Assembly: GCF_031834615.1 (NCBI RefSeq)
Contig: NZ_CP115543.1
Coordinates: forward strand, 1,313,001 to 1,377,000
Direction of reading: 5' to 3'
DNA: 64,000 nt
Origin: Stenotrophomonas aracearum
GTDB taxonomy: Bacteria > Pseudomonadota > Gammaproteobacteria > Xanthomonadales > Xanthomonadaceae
The notes under the pieces were generated by a model. The model had not been told where the DNA came from and did not search any database. It saw only the letters and a list, made by a program, of their open reading frames with translations. Numbering within the stretch: the first letter of the stretch is position 1; each line of letters begins with the position of its first letter. A program made the position numbers and the translations under genes. Positions 20,100 through 27,976 of the stretch are shown piece by piece.

Positions 20100-22286
20100 T
20101 CAGAAGTACGCGCGGATGCCAAAGGCGACACCACGGCCCGGCAGCGGCGAGTAGTCGCGCAGCAGCGAGGTGTGGGCACGGGCCTCGCGGTTGGTCAGGT
20201 TGTTGCCGTCCAGGAACACCTCGTAGCTGTTGCTGTCGCTGCGGTCCCAGCGGTAGGCGAAGTGCGCGTCGACCAGGGTGTAGCCGGCGCTCGGTTCTTC
20301 GTTCTGGGCGGTGTCCTTCTGGCTGCTGTAACGCACCGCGCCCACCGAGGCGCGCCAGCCGTCACGCGACCAGCGCAGGTCGGCACCGACGCGGGCCGGG
20401 GCGATGCGCGGCAGGTAGCCGCTGTTGGCCAGGTCCACGGTGTAGTTGTGGTCGTGGTCGCCATGCGGCACGGCGATGTCGACCGTGCGGCTGCCGCTGC
20501 CATCCAGTTCGGCCTTCACGTAGTCGCCGAACACGCGCAGGTCCCAGTCGCCGCTGTTGCCTTCGAACAGGTGCACCAGCGCTTCGGCCTCGGCGCCCTT
20601 GAAGGTGGCGTCCTGCTGCGTCCACAGGCGCACGGGCAGGCTTTCAACCACGCCGGTATCGGCCAGGTAGATGAAGTCCTTGAACTTGGTCTGGTAGATC
20701 GACGCAGAGAAGTCCAGGCGGTCGCTGTGGGTGTGGATGCCCAGCTCCACGCGCTGGCCGCGCTCGGTCTTCAGGTTGGCGTCGCCGATTTCCAGCGAGC
20801 GGGTGGCGATGTGCGCACCGGCGGCGTACAGCTCTTCGTTGGTGGGGGCACGCTCGGAGCCGTCCACGCCAAAGCGCAGGTCGACCGCATCGTTGAGCTT
20901 CCAGATACCCGCTGCCGACAGGTTGGTGGCGTCGAAGGTGCGCGCGCGGTAGTCGCCGGTGGGGTCCAGCTTGACCTGGTCGTGGCGGCCGCCGAGTTCC
21001 AGCTTGAACGGACCGAACTGCTTTTCCTGCAGCACGAACACGCCAAGGTTGCGGGTGCCGGTGTCGGGCACGAACGCTTCTTCCCCCTTGGCGCCGAAGT
21101 CGCTGTTGCCGAACTGCAGGCCGAACGCGCCGTCCCAGCCGCCGATCTGCTGCTGCACCGCTTCCAGACGGCCTTCGATGCCGCGGTTGGTGAAGCGGGT
21201 GGAGGGCGTGCCGGCTTTGAGTTCGACGTGTTCGTAATCGGTGTAGGCGGTGCGCAGGTTGATGTTCTTCAGGAACGAGACCGGGTTGTAGATGCCGCCC
21301 TTGGCTTCGAAGCGGTTCTGCACCATGTCGATGCGCACGTCGTGCTCGTCGCCTTCTTCCTCTTCGTCGCCATGGTCGTGATCGTGGTCATGGTCGTCGT
21401 CGGCGTGCACGTGGGCGCCGTTGGGAATGCCGTAATTGGTGCGGTAGGTGCTGGCCGAGGCACCGAAGAAGCCGCCTTCGCCGAGCCAGGTCGCGCCAAC
21501 GCCGCCGGCGCGGGTGCGGATCGAGCTGTTGTCCAGGGTGCCGCGACGCGGTTCGTCGGTGTCGCCTTCTTCGTGGTCGTGGCCGCTGTGGTCTTCCAGG
21601 CCGTCGATCACGGCGTAACCGGGAATGCGGTAATCGTCGCCGTTGCGCACCAGGCCGTCGACATGCAGCACCCAGTTGCCGTTGACGCCGTCGAGCCGGA
21701 ACATGCCGCTGCGCTCGTCGTTGACCGAGTTGCCACGCAGTTCAGCGCGGCCGCTGAGCGGTCGGTCGGGCAGGTCGCGGGCGATGCGGCCGTCCACCAC
21801 GTTCACTGCACCACCGATGGCGCCGCTGCCGAACAGCAGGGTGGCCGGGCCCTTGAGCACTTCGATCTGGTCGGCCAGGAACGGTTCGATGCTGGTGGCA
21901 TGGTCGGCGCTGACGGTGGAGGCATCCATGTTGCCCATGCCGTTGGAGAGAACGGCCACGCGCGGGCCTTCCTGGCCGCGGATGATCGGGCGGCCGACGC
22001 CGGGGCCGAAGAAGGTGCTCTGTACGCCGGGCAGCTTGGCCACGGTGTCGCCGAGGGTGCCGGCCTTCTGTTCATCCAGGCGTTCGCCGGCGAGCACGTC
22101 GACCGGACGTGCCAGCGATTCGGCATCGCCCTGCAGCGGGGTAGCGGTGACCTTGACCGCAGACAGCTCGGTCAGGTGGTGGTCACGTTCGCCGGCATCG
22201 TCGGCGGCCGTGGCCAGGGAGGGAACCAGGGCCACGGCGAGGGCCAGGGAGAGGGCGTGCGGCGTGAGGGAGCGGGAAGAACGCAT
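20100..22286 (-). CDS. ZnuD-like TonB-dependent receptor with histidine/aspartate-rich loops
   Basis: This 728-residue outer-membrane receptor has a signal peptide (residues 1-27, ending SLATAADD), a plug domain beginning with the TonB-box-like segment ELSAVKVTATP, and a 22-strand barrel ending in YF. Extracellular loops hold metal-binding stretches (EDHSGHDHEEGDTDE near residue 236; DDDHDHDHDHGDEEEEGDEH near 300), as in zinc receptors such as ZnuD. I use the ATG at 22286; a TTG two codons earlier is also open. Upstream lies an AT-rich site with a Zur half-site, and a MerC-like gene diverges from it. Zinc (or another divalent metal) uptake under Zur control is the best inference. Confidence 0.9.
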   Translation of the reverse strand: MRSSRSLTPHALSLALAVALVPSLATAADDAGERDHHLTELSAVKVTATPLQGDAESLARPVDVLAGERLDEQKAGTLGDTVAKLPGVQSTFFGPGVGRPIIRGQEGPRVAVLSNGMGNMDASTVSADHATSIEPFLADQIEVLKGPATLLFGSGAIGGAVNVVDGRIARDLPDRPLSGRAELRGNSVNDERSGMFRLDGVNGNWVLHVDGLVRNGDDYRIPGYAVIDGLEDHSGHDHEEGDTDEPRRGTLDNSSIRTRAGGVGATWLGEGGFFGASASTYRTNYGIPNGAHVHADDDHDHDHDHGDEEEEGDEHDVRIDMVQNRFEAKGGIYNPVSFLKNINLRTAYTDYEHVELKAGTPSTRFTNRGIEGRLEAVQQQIGGWDGAFGLQFGNSDFGAKGEEAFVPDTGTRNLGVFVLQEKQFGPFKLELGGRHDQVKLDPTGDYRARTFDATNLSAAGIWKLNDAVDLRFGVDGSERAPTNEELYAAGAHIATRSLEIGDANLKTERGQRVELGIHTHSDRLDFSASIYQTKFKDFIYLADTGVVESLPVRLWTQQDATFKGAEAEALVHLFEGNSGDWDLRVFGDYVKAELDGSGSRTVDIAVPHGDHDHNYTVDLANSGYLPRIAPARVGADLRWSRDGWRASVGAVRYSSQKDTAQNEEPSAGYTLVDAHFAYRWDRSDSNSYEVFLDGNNLTNREARAHTSLLRDYSPLPGRGVAFGIRAYF

Positions 22287-22308
22287 GGTCAAAGGGTCCG
22301 TCAGTCAA

Positions 22309-22329
22309 ATGTTATAACGTATCAAACAT
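22309..22329. promoter_or_regulatory. Zur-box-like site before the receptor gene
   Basis: This imperfect palindrome begins ATGTTATA, a perfect left half of the gammaproteobacterial Zur consensus, and ends AAACAT. The right half is degenerate. It lies 22-43 bases upstream of the receptor ATG. Confidence 0.5.
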
Positions 22330-22403
22330 GGGGCGCGCCGATCCCCGGAGAAGTGGGGGGTGGAGGCAGGAAACGACAGGGGAGGGAGTGCGCGTCGGGA
22401 TTG

Positions 22404-22420
22404 ATGTTATATTATTCCAT
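22404..22420. promoter_or_regulatory. Zur box before the MerC-like gene
   Basis: ATGTTATATTATTCCAT agrees with the consensus ATGTTATA-N-TATAACAT at all but two positions, and stands out as AT-rich in GC-rich DNA. It ends 26 bases before the MerC-like ATG and is also within reach of the divergent receptor promoter. Confidence 0.7.
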
Positions 22421-22446
22421 ATCGTTTCGCCGCCCTGCTGGAAGTC

Positions 22447-22860
22447 ATGCCCCTGCTCTCGCGCCTCCGCCATCTGCTGGATCGTTTCGGTTCCACCGCC
22501 TCGCTGCTGTGTGCGGTGCACTGTGCGGTGCTGCCCGTACTTCTCGCCGCGGCGCCGTCGCTGGGGCTGTCGGTGTGGCTGGGTGATGAGGTGGAGCTGG
22601 CGCTGGTCAGCTTCGTGTCCCTGCTGGGTCTGTTCAGCCTGGTGTGGGGCTACCGCCGCCACGGGGCGCTGCGCGCGCTGGGCTTCCTGATCCCGGGCCT
22701 GACCGCGCTGTGGGCGGGCCTGCTGTACGGCCCGCTGCATCATGCGCCGGTGCCGCACGCGGTGGTGATGACGCTGGGCGGGGTGCTGGTGGGCGTGGCC
22801 CATCTGGTCAACCTGCGCTTGAACCACGGGCACGTCCACGACGCGAGCTGTGCGCACTGA
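22447..22860 (+). CDS. MerC-domain membrane protein
   Basis: This 137-residue protein has four predicted membrane helices. The first helix carries the LLCAVHCAVLP cysteine pair seen in MerC-type mercury/metal transporters. The C-terminal tail is histidine-rich (LNHGHVHDASCAH). The gene diverges from the ZnuD-like receptor and has a near-consensus Zur box in its promoter, so a role in zinc handling is more likely here than mercury resistance: no merR, merT, merP or merA is nearby. The role is inferred from context. Confidence 0.85.
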   Translation: MPLLSRLRHLLDRFGSTASLLCAVHCAVLPVLLAAAPSLGLSVWLGDEVELALVSFVSLLGLFSLVWGYRRHGALRALGFLIPGLTALWAGLLYGPLHHAPVPHAVVMTLGGVLVGVAHLVNLRLNHGHVHDASCAH

Positions 22861-22968
22861 GGGGCTGTGATAGTCTTCTTGATCGTGCGCGGGGGCGTCT
22901 GAGAGACGGGCCCGCCGAACCCGTGCCAGCACGGGGTAATCAGAATTCAGACTTAAGGAGTTGACGAC

Positions 22969-23151
22969 ATGGGTAAGGGTGACCGCAAGACCGCCAAGGG
23001 CAAGCGCTACAACGCCAGCTACGGCAATTCGCGCTCGCATGTGGTGAGCAAGGTGGCCGTGGGCGCAGCTGCGCCGGTCGCCAAGAAGACCGTGGCCAAG
23101 GCCCCGGCGAAGAAGGCCGTGGCCAAGAAGGCTGTTGCCAAGGCTGGCTGA
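22969..23151 (+). CDS. 30S ribosomal protein THX-like, with a lysine/alanine-rich tail
   Basis: This is a 60-residue, very basic protein. The N-terminus MGKGDRKTAKGKRYNASYGN matches the THX (bTHX) family, a small peptide at the top of the 30S head. The last 30 residues (AKKTVAKAPAKKAVAKKAVA) are repetitive and histone H1-like, an extension longer than the usual THX. A strong AAGGAG ribosome site stands about 8 bases before the ATG, and a strong terminator follows. It stands alone. Confidence 0.85.
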   Translation: MGKGDRKTAKGKRYNASYGNSRSHVVSKVAVGAAAPVAKKTVAKAPAKKAVAKKAVAKAG

Positions 23152-23171
23152 GTCTCGCCAAACGCCTGAAG

Positions 23172-23204
23172 AAAAAACGCGGCGCATTGCGCCGCGTTTT
23201 TTTT
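23172..23204. terminator. Bidirectional intrinsic terminator
   Basis: CGCGGCGC-ATT-GCGCCGCG is flanked by AAAAAA on the left and TTTTTTTT on the right, 21 bases after the THX stop. It should end THX transcription and can also act on transcripts from the minus strand. Confidence 0.92.
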
Positions 23205-23223
23205 GTGCGCGAACAGCAGCGTT

Positions 23224-23320
23224 GCAAACCGGCACCGGGCGGCCCAAGCCAGGGAAACCGCGCACCCCAGGGTTGTTCGCCCAAATGCGTGAAGCCGGGC
23301 GCAGCCCGGCACCAGGTGAT
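23224..23320 (-). repeat. Truncated copy of the composite branched repeat
   Basis: Bases 23224-23258 (GCAAACCGGCACCGGGCGGC and on) are identical over 35 bases to one arm of the repeat at 51543-51577. The flank AGCCGGGCGCAGCCCGGC follows, as in the full copies, but the branched core and the opposite arm are missing. It lies between the THX terminator and the phosphodiesterase gene. Confidence 0.75.
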
Positions 23321-23348
23321 CGCCCGCAATCATGGGCGCCGGCCGGCG

Positions 23349-24608
23349 TTACCGCAGTGCCGGCAGCAACGTTTCCGGGTTGCCGTCGTTCGGCGCGGCA
23401 GGAATACCCAGCAGGCGCGTCGTCAGTGGATAGACGTCGACGTTGTCGAATGCAGGAAGCGTTACGCCCTGCTTGAACGAAGGGCCGTGCGCGATGAACA
23501 CCGCGCGCATCGAGGGCAGGGCGTTGTCGTAGCCGTGCGAGCCGCGGTCGCCCGGTTCGCGCTTGGCCAGACGTTCGCGCTTCAGCGCGTTCCAGCCTTC
23601 GTGCATCTGGCAGATGATCGGCGGGATGCGTGGATTGGAGCCGTATTCCCAGCGTGCCGGCAGCGTCTGCCGCGTCCAGCAGTCGTAGGTGGCGTGCTTG
23701 CCCAGCAGAATCTTTTCGGCCGCGGCCTGCTTTCCCGGCATTGGCGCAAAACCTATCGACTGGCCCGTGGAAATGTTCGTGGCGATCGTCGGATCCACCA
23801 TGTCTTCCACCGCGATGGTCTGGCCATCGGGCACCTGCGCCATGCCGTGGTCGGACAGCACGATCACGTTCGTGTCGGTGTCCAGTCGACGCGCAGCAAG
23901 GCCGTCCAGCAGGCGGCCGATCGCCGCGTCCACCGCCACGATCGCGGCCGCATATTCCTGCGAATCCGGGCCGTAGTGATGCCCGGCCTTGTCCACCTGT
24001 TCCATGTACAGCGTGACCAGGCGCGGCGCGTCCTTGTCGGTCTGCGACAGCCAGCCCAGCACCTGGTCGACCCGATCGTCCAGTGGCACGTCGGCGTTGT
24101 ACACCCGCCACTGGCTGGGGCGCACGCCCTGGATCGCAGCCTCGCTGCCCGGCCACGACCACGTCGCGCTGCGCACCCCGGCCTTCTCCGCGCCTACCCA
24201 GATCGGTTCGCCGCCCCACCAGCGCGAATCGGTCACGGCTGCGGGCAGGTTCACCTGGAACCGGCCCAGGCCGTCTTCCTGCATGCTGTTGTGGATGATG
24301 CCGTGGTGGTTCGGGCGCAGCCCGGTCACCAGGGTGTAGTGGTTCGGGAAGGTCAGCGACGGGTAGGACGGGGTCATCCACCGTGCGCGGACGCCGTCCT
24401 GCGCGATCCGCGACAGGTTGGGCGTGATGCCCTTGTCCAGCATGTCCGCGCGCAGGCCGTCGATCGACACCAGCAGCAGTTTCGGCGCGTGCGCGGCGAC
24501 CGGGGTGCCTGCACCGGCAGCCGCGGCCGGCGGGGTGGGCGGGGCGCTGGCACAGCTGGTCAACGCGAGGGCGGCGGCAAGCGCCAGCGAAAGGCGGACG
24601 GAAATCAT
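23349..24608 (-). CDS. Lipoprotein nucleotide pyrophosphatase/phosphodiesterase (NPP type)
   Basis: This 419-residue alkaline-phosphatase-superfamily enzyme resembles Xanthomonas NPP, which cleaves phosphodiester or pyrophosphate bonds of nucleotides. A lipobox LALTSC sits near residue 19. Metal and nucleophile residues are recognisable: VSIDGLRADM (first Asp), the nucleophile loop PSLTFPNHYTLVTG with Thr, then EQVDKAGHHYG, LSDHGM and the final GSHGYDN. The ATG at 24608 gives a proper signal sequence. It is probably a periplasmic lipid-anchored enzyme. It does not overlap its neighbours and appears to be transcribed alone. Confidence 0.92.
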   Translation of the reverse strand: MISVRLSLALAAALALTSCASAPPTPPAAAAGAGTPVAAHAPKLLLVSIDGLRADMLDKGITPNLSRIAQDGVRARWMTPSYPSLTFPNHYTLVTGLRPNHHGIIHNSMQEDGLGRFQVNLPAAVTDSRWWGGEPIWVGAEKAGVRSATWSWPGSEAAIQGVRPSQWRVYNADVPLDDRVDQVLGWLSQTDKDAPRLVTLYMEQVDKAGHHYGPDSQEYAAAIVAVDAAIGRLLDGLAARRLDTDTNVIVLSDHGMAQVPDGQTIAVEDMVDPTIATNISTGQSIGFAPMPGKQAAAEKILLGKHATYDCWTRQTLPARWEYGSNPRIPPIICQMHEGWNALKRERLAKREPGDRGSHGYDNALPSMRAVFIAHGPSFKQGVTLPAFDNVDVYPLTTRLLGIPAAPNDGNPETLLPALR

Positions 24609-24660
24609 CCGCCCATCATAGTTCCCCGCAGTGACGCAGCGAAGACAACCAATGGCACGG

Positions 24661-25152
24661 TCAGGCGAACAGCGGCTGCGTGCGCGACTCCAGTTCCAGC
24701 AGCGCCGCCTTGGTTTCCAGCCCGCCGCCGAACCCGGTGAGTGCACCGCTGCTGCCGATCACGCGGTGGCAAGGCAGCACGATCGGCAAAGGATTGCGCC
24801 CGTTGGCGGCGCCAACCGCGCGGCTGGCGGTGGGGTGGCCGATATGGCGCGCCAGCTGCACGTAACTCCACGTCTCACCGAATGGAATGTCGGCCAGCGC
24901 CTTCCATACCCGCAGCTGGAACGCCGTACCATGCGGCGCCAGCGGCAGCGCGAAGCCGCTGCGCTCGCCGCGCAGGTACTGCAGCAGTTGCGTGCGCGCC
25001 TCGCGCATCGCGTTCGCATCGCGCTGCCATTGCGCGCGGCCCTTGGCGTCGTAGCGGTTGTTCTCGAACAGGATGTGGTGGATGCCCTGGCTGTCGCCGG
25101 CCACGGTGAGCGCGCCGATCGGACTGTCGAAGGTGTCGTAGAGCAGGTTCAT
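24661..25152 (-). CDS. ogt: Methylated-DNA--protein-cysteine methyltransferase
   Basis: This 163-residue suicide enzyme transfers alkyl groups from O6-alkylguanine to its own cysteine. The active-site motif PCHRVIG puts the acceptor at Cys128, and the DNA-binding helix FQLRVWKALADIPFGETWSY and Asn-hinge AVGAANGRNPLPI precede it. It starts 4 bases after the stop of the ada-alkA gene, so the two are one operon. It supplies the O6-methylguanine activity that the Ada-like partner lacks. Confidence 0.96.
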   Translation of the reverse strand: MNLLYDTFDSPIGALTVAGDSQGIHHILFENNRYDAKGRAQWQRDANAMREARTQLLQYLRGERSGFALPLAPHGTAFQLRVWKALADIPFGETWSYVQLARHIGHPTASRAVGAANGRNPLPIVLPCHRVIGSSGALTGFGGGLETKAALLELESRTQPLFA

Positions 25153-25156
25153 GCGG

Positions 25157-26614
25157 TTACTCCGAAGCGGACGTGGCCAGATGCCACAGGTGCAGTACGG
25201 CGTAGGCACGCCAGGGTCGCCAGGCCTGCGAACGGGCCTCGGTGGCGCGTTCGCTCAGGCGGGTGTCGCCGCCGAGCACCTGCTGCAGCACCAGGTCGCC
25301 GGCGGGGAAGGCATCGGGCAGCGCAAGCGCGCGCAGCGCGATGTAGTGCGCGGTCCACGGCCCGATCCCGGGCAGCGCCACGCAGCGTTCGATGAAACTG
25401 TCCAGGCGCTGGCCGGCATGGAAATCCAGGCGGCCTTCGGCGACCGCCGTGGCCACCGCGCGCACCGTGGCCGCACGCGTGCGCGGCAGGCCGATGCCTT
25501 CCAGCGGCGCCTCGGCCAGCTGCGCCGGGCTCGGGAACTGCCGGTCCAGGCCCTCGGGCATTCCCTCCAGCGGGGTGCCGAAGCGGTCGACCACCCGACG
25601 CGCCAGGGTGATCGCCGCGGCGACGCTGACCTGCTGGCCGAGCACCGCGCGCACCGCCACTTCAAACCCGTCCCAGCCCCCCGGCACGCGCAGTCCCGGG
25701 CGCTGCGCGATGCCGCGCGCCAGCAGCGGGTCCTGCGCCAGGGTGGCGTGCACGATGCGCAGATCGGCATCGAGGTCGAAGATGCGCCGCACCCGGCGCA
25801 CGATGCCCGGAATCGCGCGCGGGTCGACCTGGCCCAGCTGCAGCAGGAGTTCGGGCCGGCGCGGATCGGCGGTCACGCGGATCACCGAGGGGCGCTCGAC
25901 TGGCCCGATCACGCGCTGGTAGCTGTTGTCATCGATCTGCTCGATGCCCGGAATGCAGCGCCGGCGCAGGAACCCGAGCATCGCACTGAAATCCAGCGGT
26001 GGCCGGTAGCCCAGGCGCAGCGTAAGCGCGCCGTCGGCGAGCGTGCCGCGCTGGCGGCGGATCGCGGTGGGCGGCATGCCGCAGCCTTCCACGAACGCGG
26101 CGTTGAAGCGGCGCAGGCTGTTGTAGCCGGCGGCCATGGCCACGTCGGTGACCGGCAGCGCGGTTTCGGTCAGCAGCTGCTTGGCCAGCAGCAGCCGCCG
26201 GGTGGCATGGATCTGCGCCGGAGCGGCGCCGAGCCGGGCCACGAACAGGCGCTGCAGCTGTCGCGCGCTCAGGCCCAGCCGAGCGGCCAGGTCGCCGACC
26301 GCGGCGTCCTGCAGGTAGCCGTCGTGGATCAGGGCGAGCGCGCGCTGCAGGGTTTCGTTGCTCAGCGCGTCCTGCGCTTCCGGGGCCAGCTCCGGGCGGC
26401 AGCGCAGGCAGGGCCGGAAGCCGGCCGCGGCGGCTGCGGCGGCGGTGGGGTAGTAATCCACGTTGGCCGGTTTCGGCGCCGGTGCCGGGCAGACCGGGCG
26501 GCAGTAGATCCCGGTGCTGCGCACGGCGGTGAAGAATACCCCGTCGAAGCGCGCATCGCGGGCCAGGCGAGCGCTTTCGCAGGCGGCGTAGTCCAGGGGC
26601 AGGGCGGCGTTCAT
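25157..26614 (-). CDS. Ada-like regulator fused to AlkA DNA-3-methyladenine glycosylase
   Basis: This 485-residue protein combines three parts. An Ada N-terminal methylphosphotriester domain has the four zinc cysteines Cys38, Cys42, Cys69 and Cys72 (Cys38 being the expected methyl acceptor). An AraC-type helix-turn-helix follows at about residues 95-190. Then comes an AlkA N-domain plus HhH-GPD glycosylase with VLGQQVSVAAA, the hairpin LPGIGPWTAHYIALRAL and the catalytic-type Asp in PAGDLVL. It should sense methylated phosphate, activate repair genes and excise N-alkylated bases. The ATG at 26614 is chosen because the family N-terminus starts there. The ogt gene follows in the same operon. 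Confidence 0.95.
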   Translation of the reverse strand: MNAALPLDYAACESARLARDARFDGVFFTAVRSTGIYCRPVCPAPAPKPANVDYYPTAAAAAAAGFRPCLRCRPELAPEAQDALSNETLQRALALIHDGYLQDAAVGDLAARLGLSARQLQRLFVARLGAAPAQIHATRRLLLAKQLLTETALPVTDVAMAAGYNSLRRFNAAFVEGCGMPPTAIRRQRGTLADGALTLRLGYRPPLDFSAMLGFLRRRCIPGIEQIDDNSYQRVIGPVERPSVIRVTADPRRPELLLQLGQVDPRAIPGIVRRVRRIFDLDADLRIVHATLAQDPLLARGIAQRPGLRVPGGWDGFEVAVRAVLGQQVSVAAAITLARRVVDRFGTPLEGMPEGLDRQFPSPAQLAEAPLEGIGLPRTRAATVRAVATAVAEGRLDFHAGQRLDSFIERCVALPGIGPWTAHYIALRALALPDAFPAGDLVLQQVLGGDTRLSERATEARSQAWRPWRAYAVLHLWHLATSASE

Positions 26615-26769
26615 GGGGCCAGCATAGGCCCAGAGACCCACCGCCGCTCGCCATTTTCGGACACCTATGCGGGGGATTCAGGGCAGGTTGCAGCGCAGCG
26701 CCCCGGCGGAACTAGACTGTGGGTCCACGTGCCGCATCCGGCACGCCAGTAATCGGGATCCGGGGATTC

Positions 26770-27915
26770 ATGGTGTTCAAGTCGTGCGCGGTGTCACTGC
26801 TCCTTTGCCTGGGGCTGGCTGCCTGCAGCCAGCTGGAAAACCCGGGCAACGTCACTGCGGCCGACAAGGCCGTGCGCGCGCAGACTGGCGACGGCGACCA
26901 CATGGTGTCGTTCAACGCCGCCGATGCACCGCCGGCACCCGCGCCGCCGCCCAAGCGCGGCGAACAGGGCTGGCCCGAAGTAGCACTGGACAACGGCAAG
27001 GCCTGGATCAGCTGCGACACCGAATATGCCGACGCGGCCGGTGATGGCGCGCCACTGGAAGCGCTGGACCGCGCCAGCCTGGAGGCGGCCATCGGCCCCT
27101 GCGTCGAACGCGGCCTGCTGCGCCTGCGCTACGCCGGCAAGATCAATCCCGGCTTCACCGAACTGGTGGCGCGCGTGGCGCTGGTGGCCGAGGCGCAGCA
27201 TGTGTCGCGGCGCATCCTTGACCTGGATTCCAGCGGCGGGCAGGTGGAAGCGGCGATCGTCGCCGGCGACCGCATCGGCGAGTCGAACTGGACCATCTGG
27301 GTACGCGAAGGCTCGGTCTGCCACAGTGCCTGCGTGTTCGTGCTGGCCGCCGGCGACAACCGGCTGGTGTCGGGCAAGGTCGGCATCCACCGCATGATGC
27401 GGATCAGCTCCAAGGCGACCTCGCGCGCCGAACTCAACCGCGAGCTCCACGAGGTCTACGACAACGTCAAGGATTACCTGCAGCGCAACGGGGTGGCGGT
27501 GGGCGTGGCCGACCTGATGATGACCGTGCCCAACCGCAGCCTGCGCCTGCTCAGCAGCGACGAGCTGCGCCAGTTCGGCCTGGACGGCACCAACGCGGTG
27601 CAGGACGACCTGGAACGTATCAAGCAGATGCGCAAGTGCGGCGACGATTTCGTGCGCCGCAAGGACGCGTTCCTGGTGGCGTTCGACCAGGACTGCAAGC
27701 GCGAGGGCAGCGAGCTGGAGACGATCACCCGGTGCGGCCAGACCCTCAAGCAGCGCTACGGCTTTCCGGATGCGACCTGCCCGGATGAAAGTCCGTTGTC
27801 GGAAATCGATGTATCGATCCTGCTGCCGCCCAGCGACAAGCCGCGCGACGCGGTCGCCGAGCGTACCGCCAGCGATGCCGAGCAGCCGGCGTCGGAGGCG
27901 GCCGAACGCAACTGA
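26770..27915 (+). CDS. ClpP-fold lipoprotein of unknown function
   Basis: This is a 381-residue predicted lipoprotein with lipobox LGLAACS near residue 18, followed by a Pro/Ala-rich linker. The centre looks like a ClpP/crotonase-fold serine hydrolase: LDLDSSGGQVEAAIVAGDRI, then VCHSACVFVLAAG with candidate nucleophile Ser186, and GIHRM with His207. It resembles COG3904-type periplasmic proteins. Four or more cysteines in the C-terminal part suggest disulfides. The tail is acidic and Ala/Glu-rich. Start: the ATG at 26770 begins the signal sequence, although the frame is open upstream. The substrate is unknown. Confidence 0.8.
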   Translation: MVFKSCAVSLLLCLGLAACSQLENPGNVTAADKAVRAQTGDGDHMVSFNAADAPPAPAPPPKRGEQGWPEVALDNGKAWISCDTEYADAAGDGAPLEALDRASLEAAIGPCVERGLLRLRYAGKINPGFTELVARVALVAEAQHVSRRILDLDSSGGQVEAAIVAGDRIGESNWTIWVREGSVCHSACVFVLAAGDNRLVSGKVGIHRMMRISSKATSRAELNRELHEVYDNVKDYLQRNGVAVGVADLMMTVPNRSLRLLSSDELRQFGLDGTNAVQDDLERIKQMRKCGDDFVRRKDAFLVAFDQDCKREGSELETITRCGQTLKQRYGFPDATCPDESPLSEIDVSILLPPSDKPRDAVAERTASDAEQPASEAAERN

Positions 27916-27976
27916 CGGACCGCTCACGGGATTCCCTTACACTGGCCCGTAGTCCACTGCCACTGACGGTGTCCCG

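Noticed and set aside
22404-22420. Fur box rather than Zur box
   Set aside because: The site lacks the GATAATGATAATCATTATC-like pattern and matches ATGTTATA-N-TATAACAT much better. The His-rich receptor also points to zinc.
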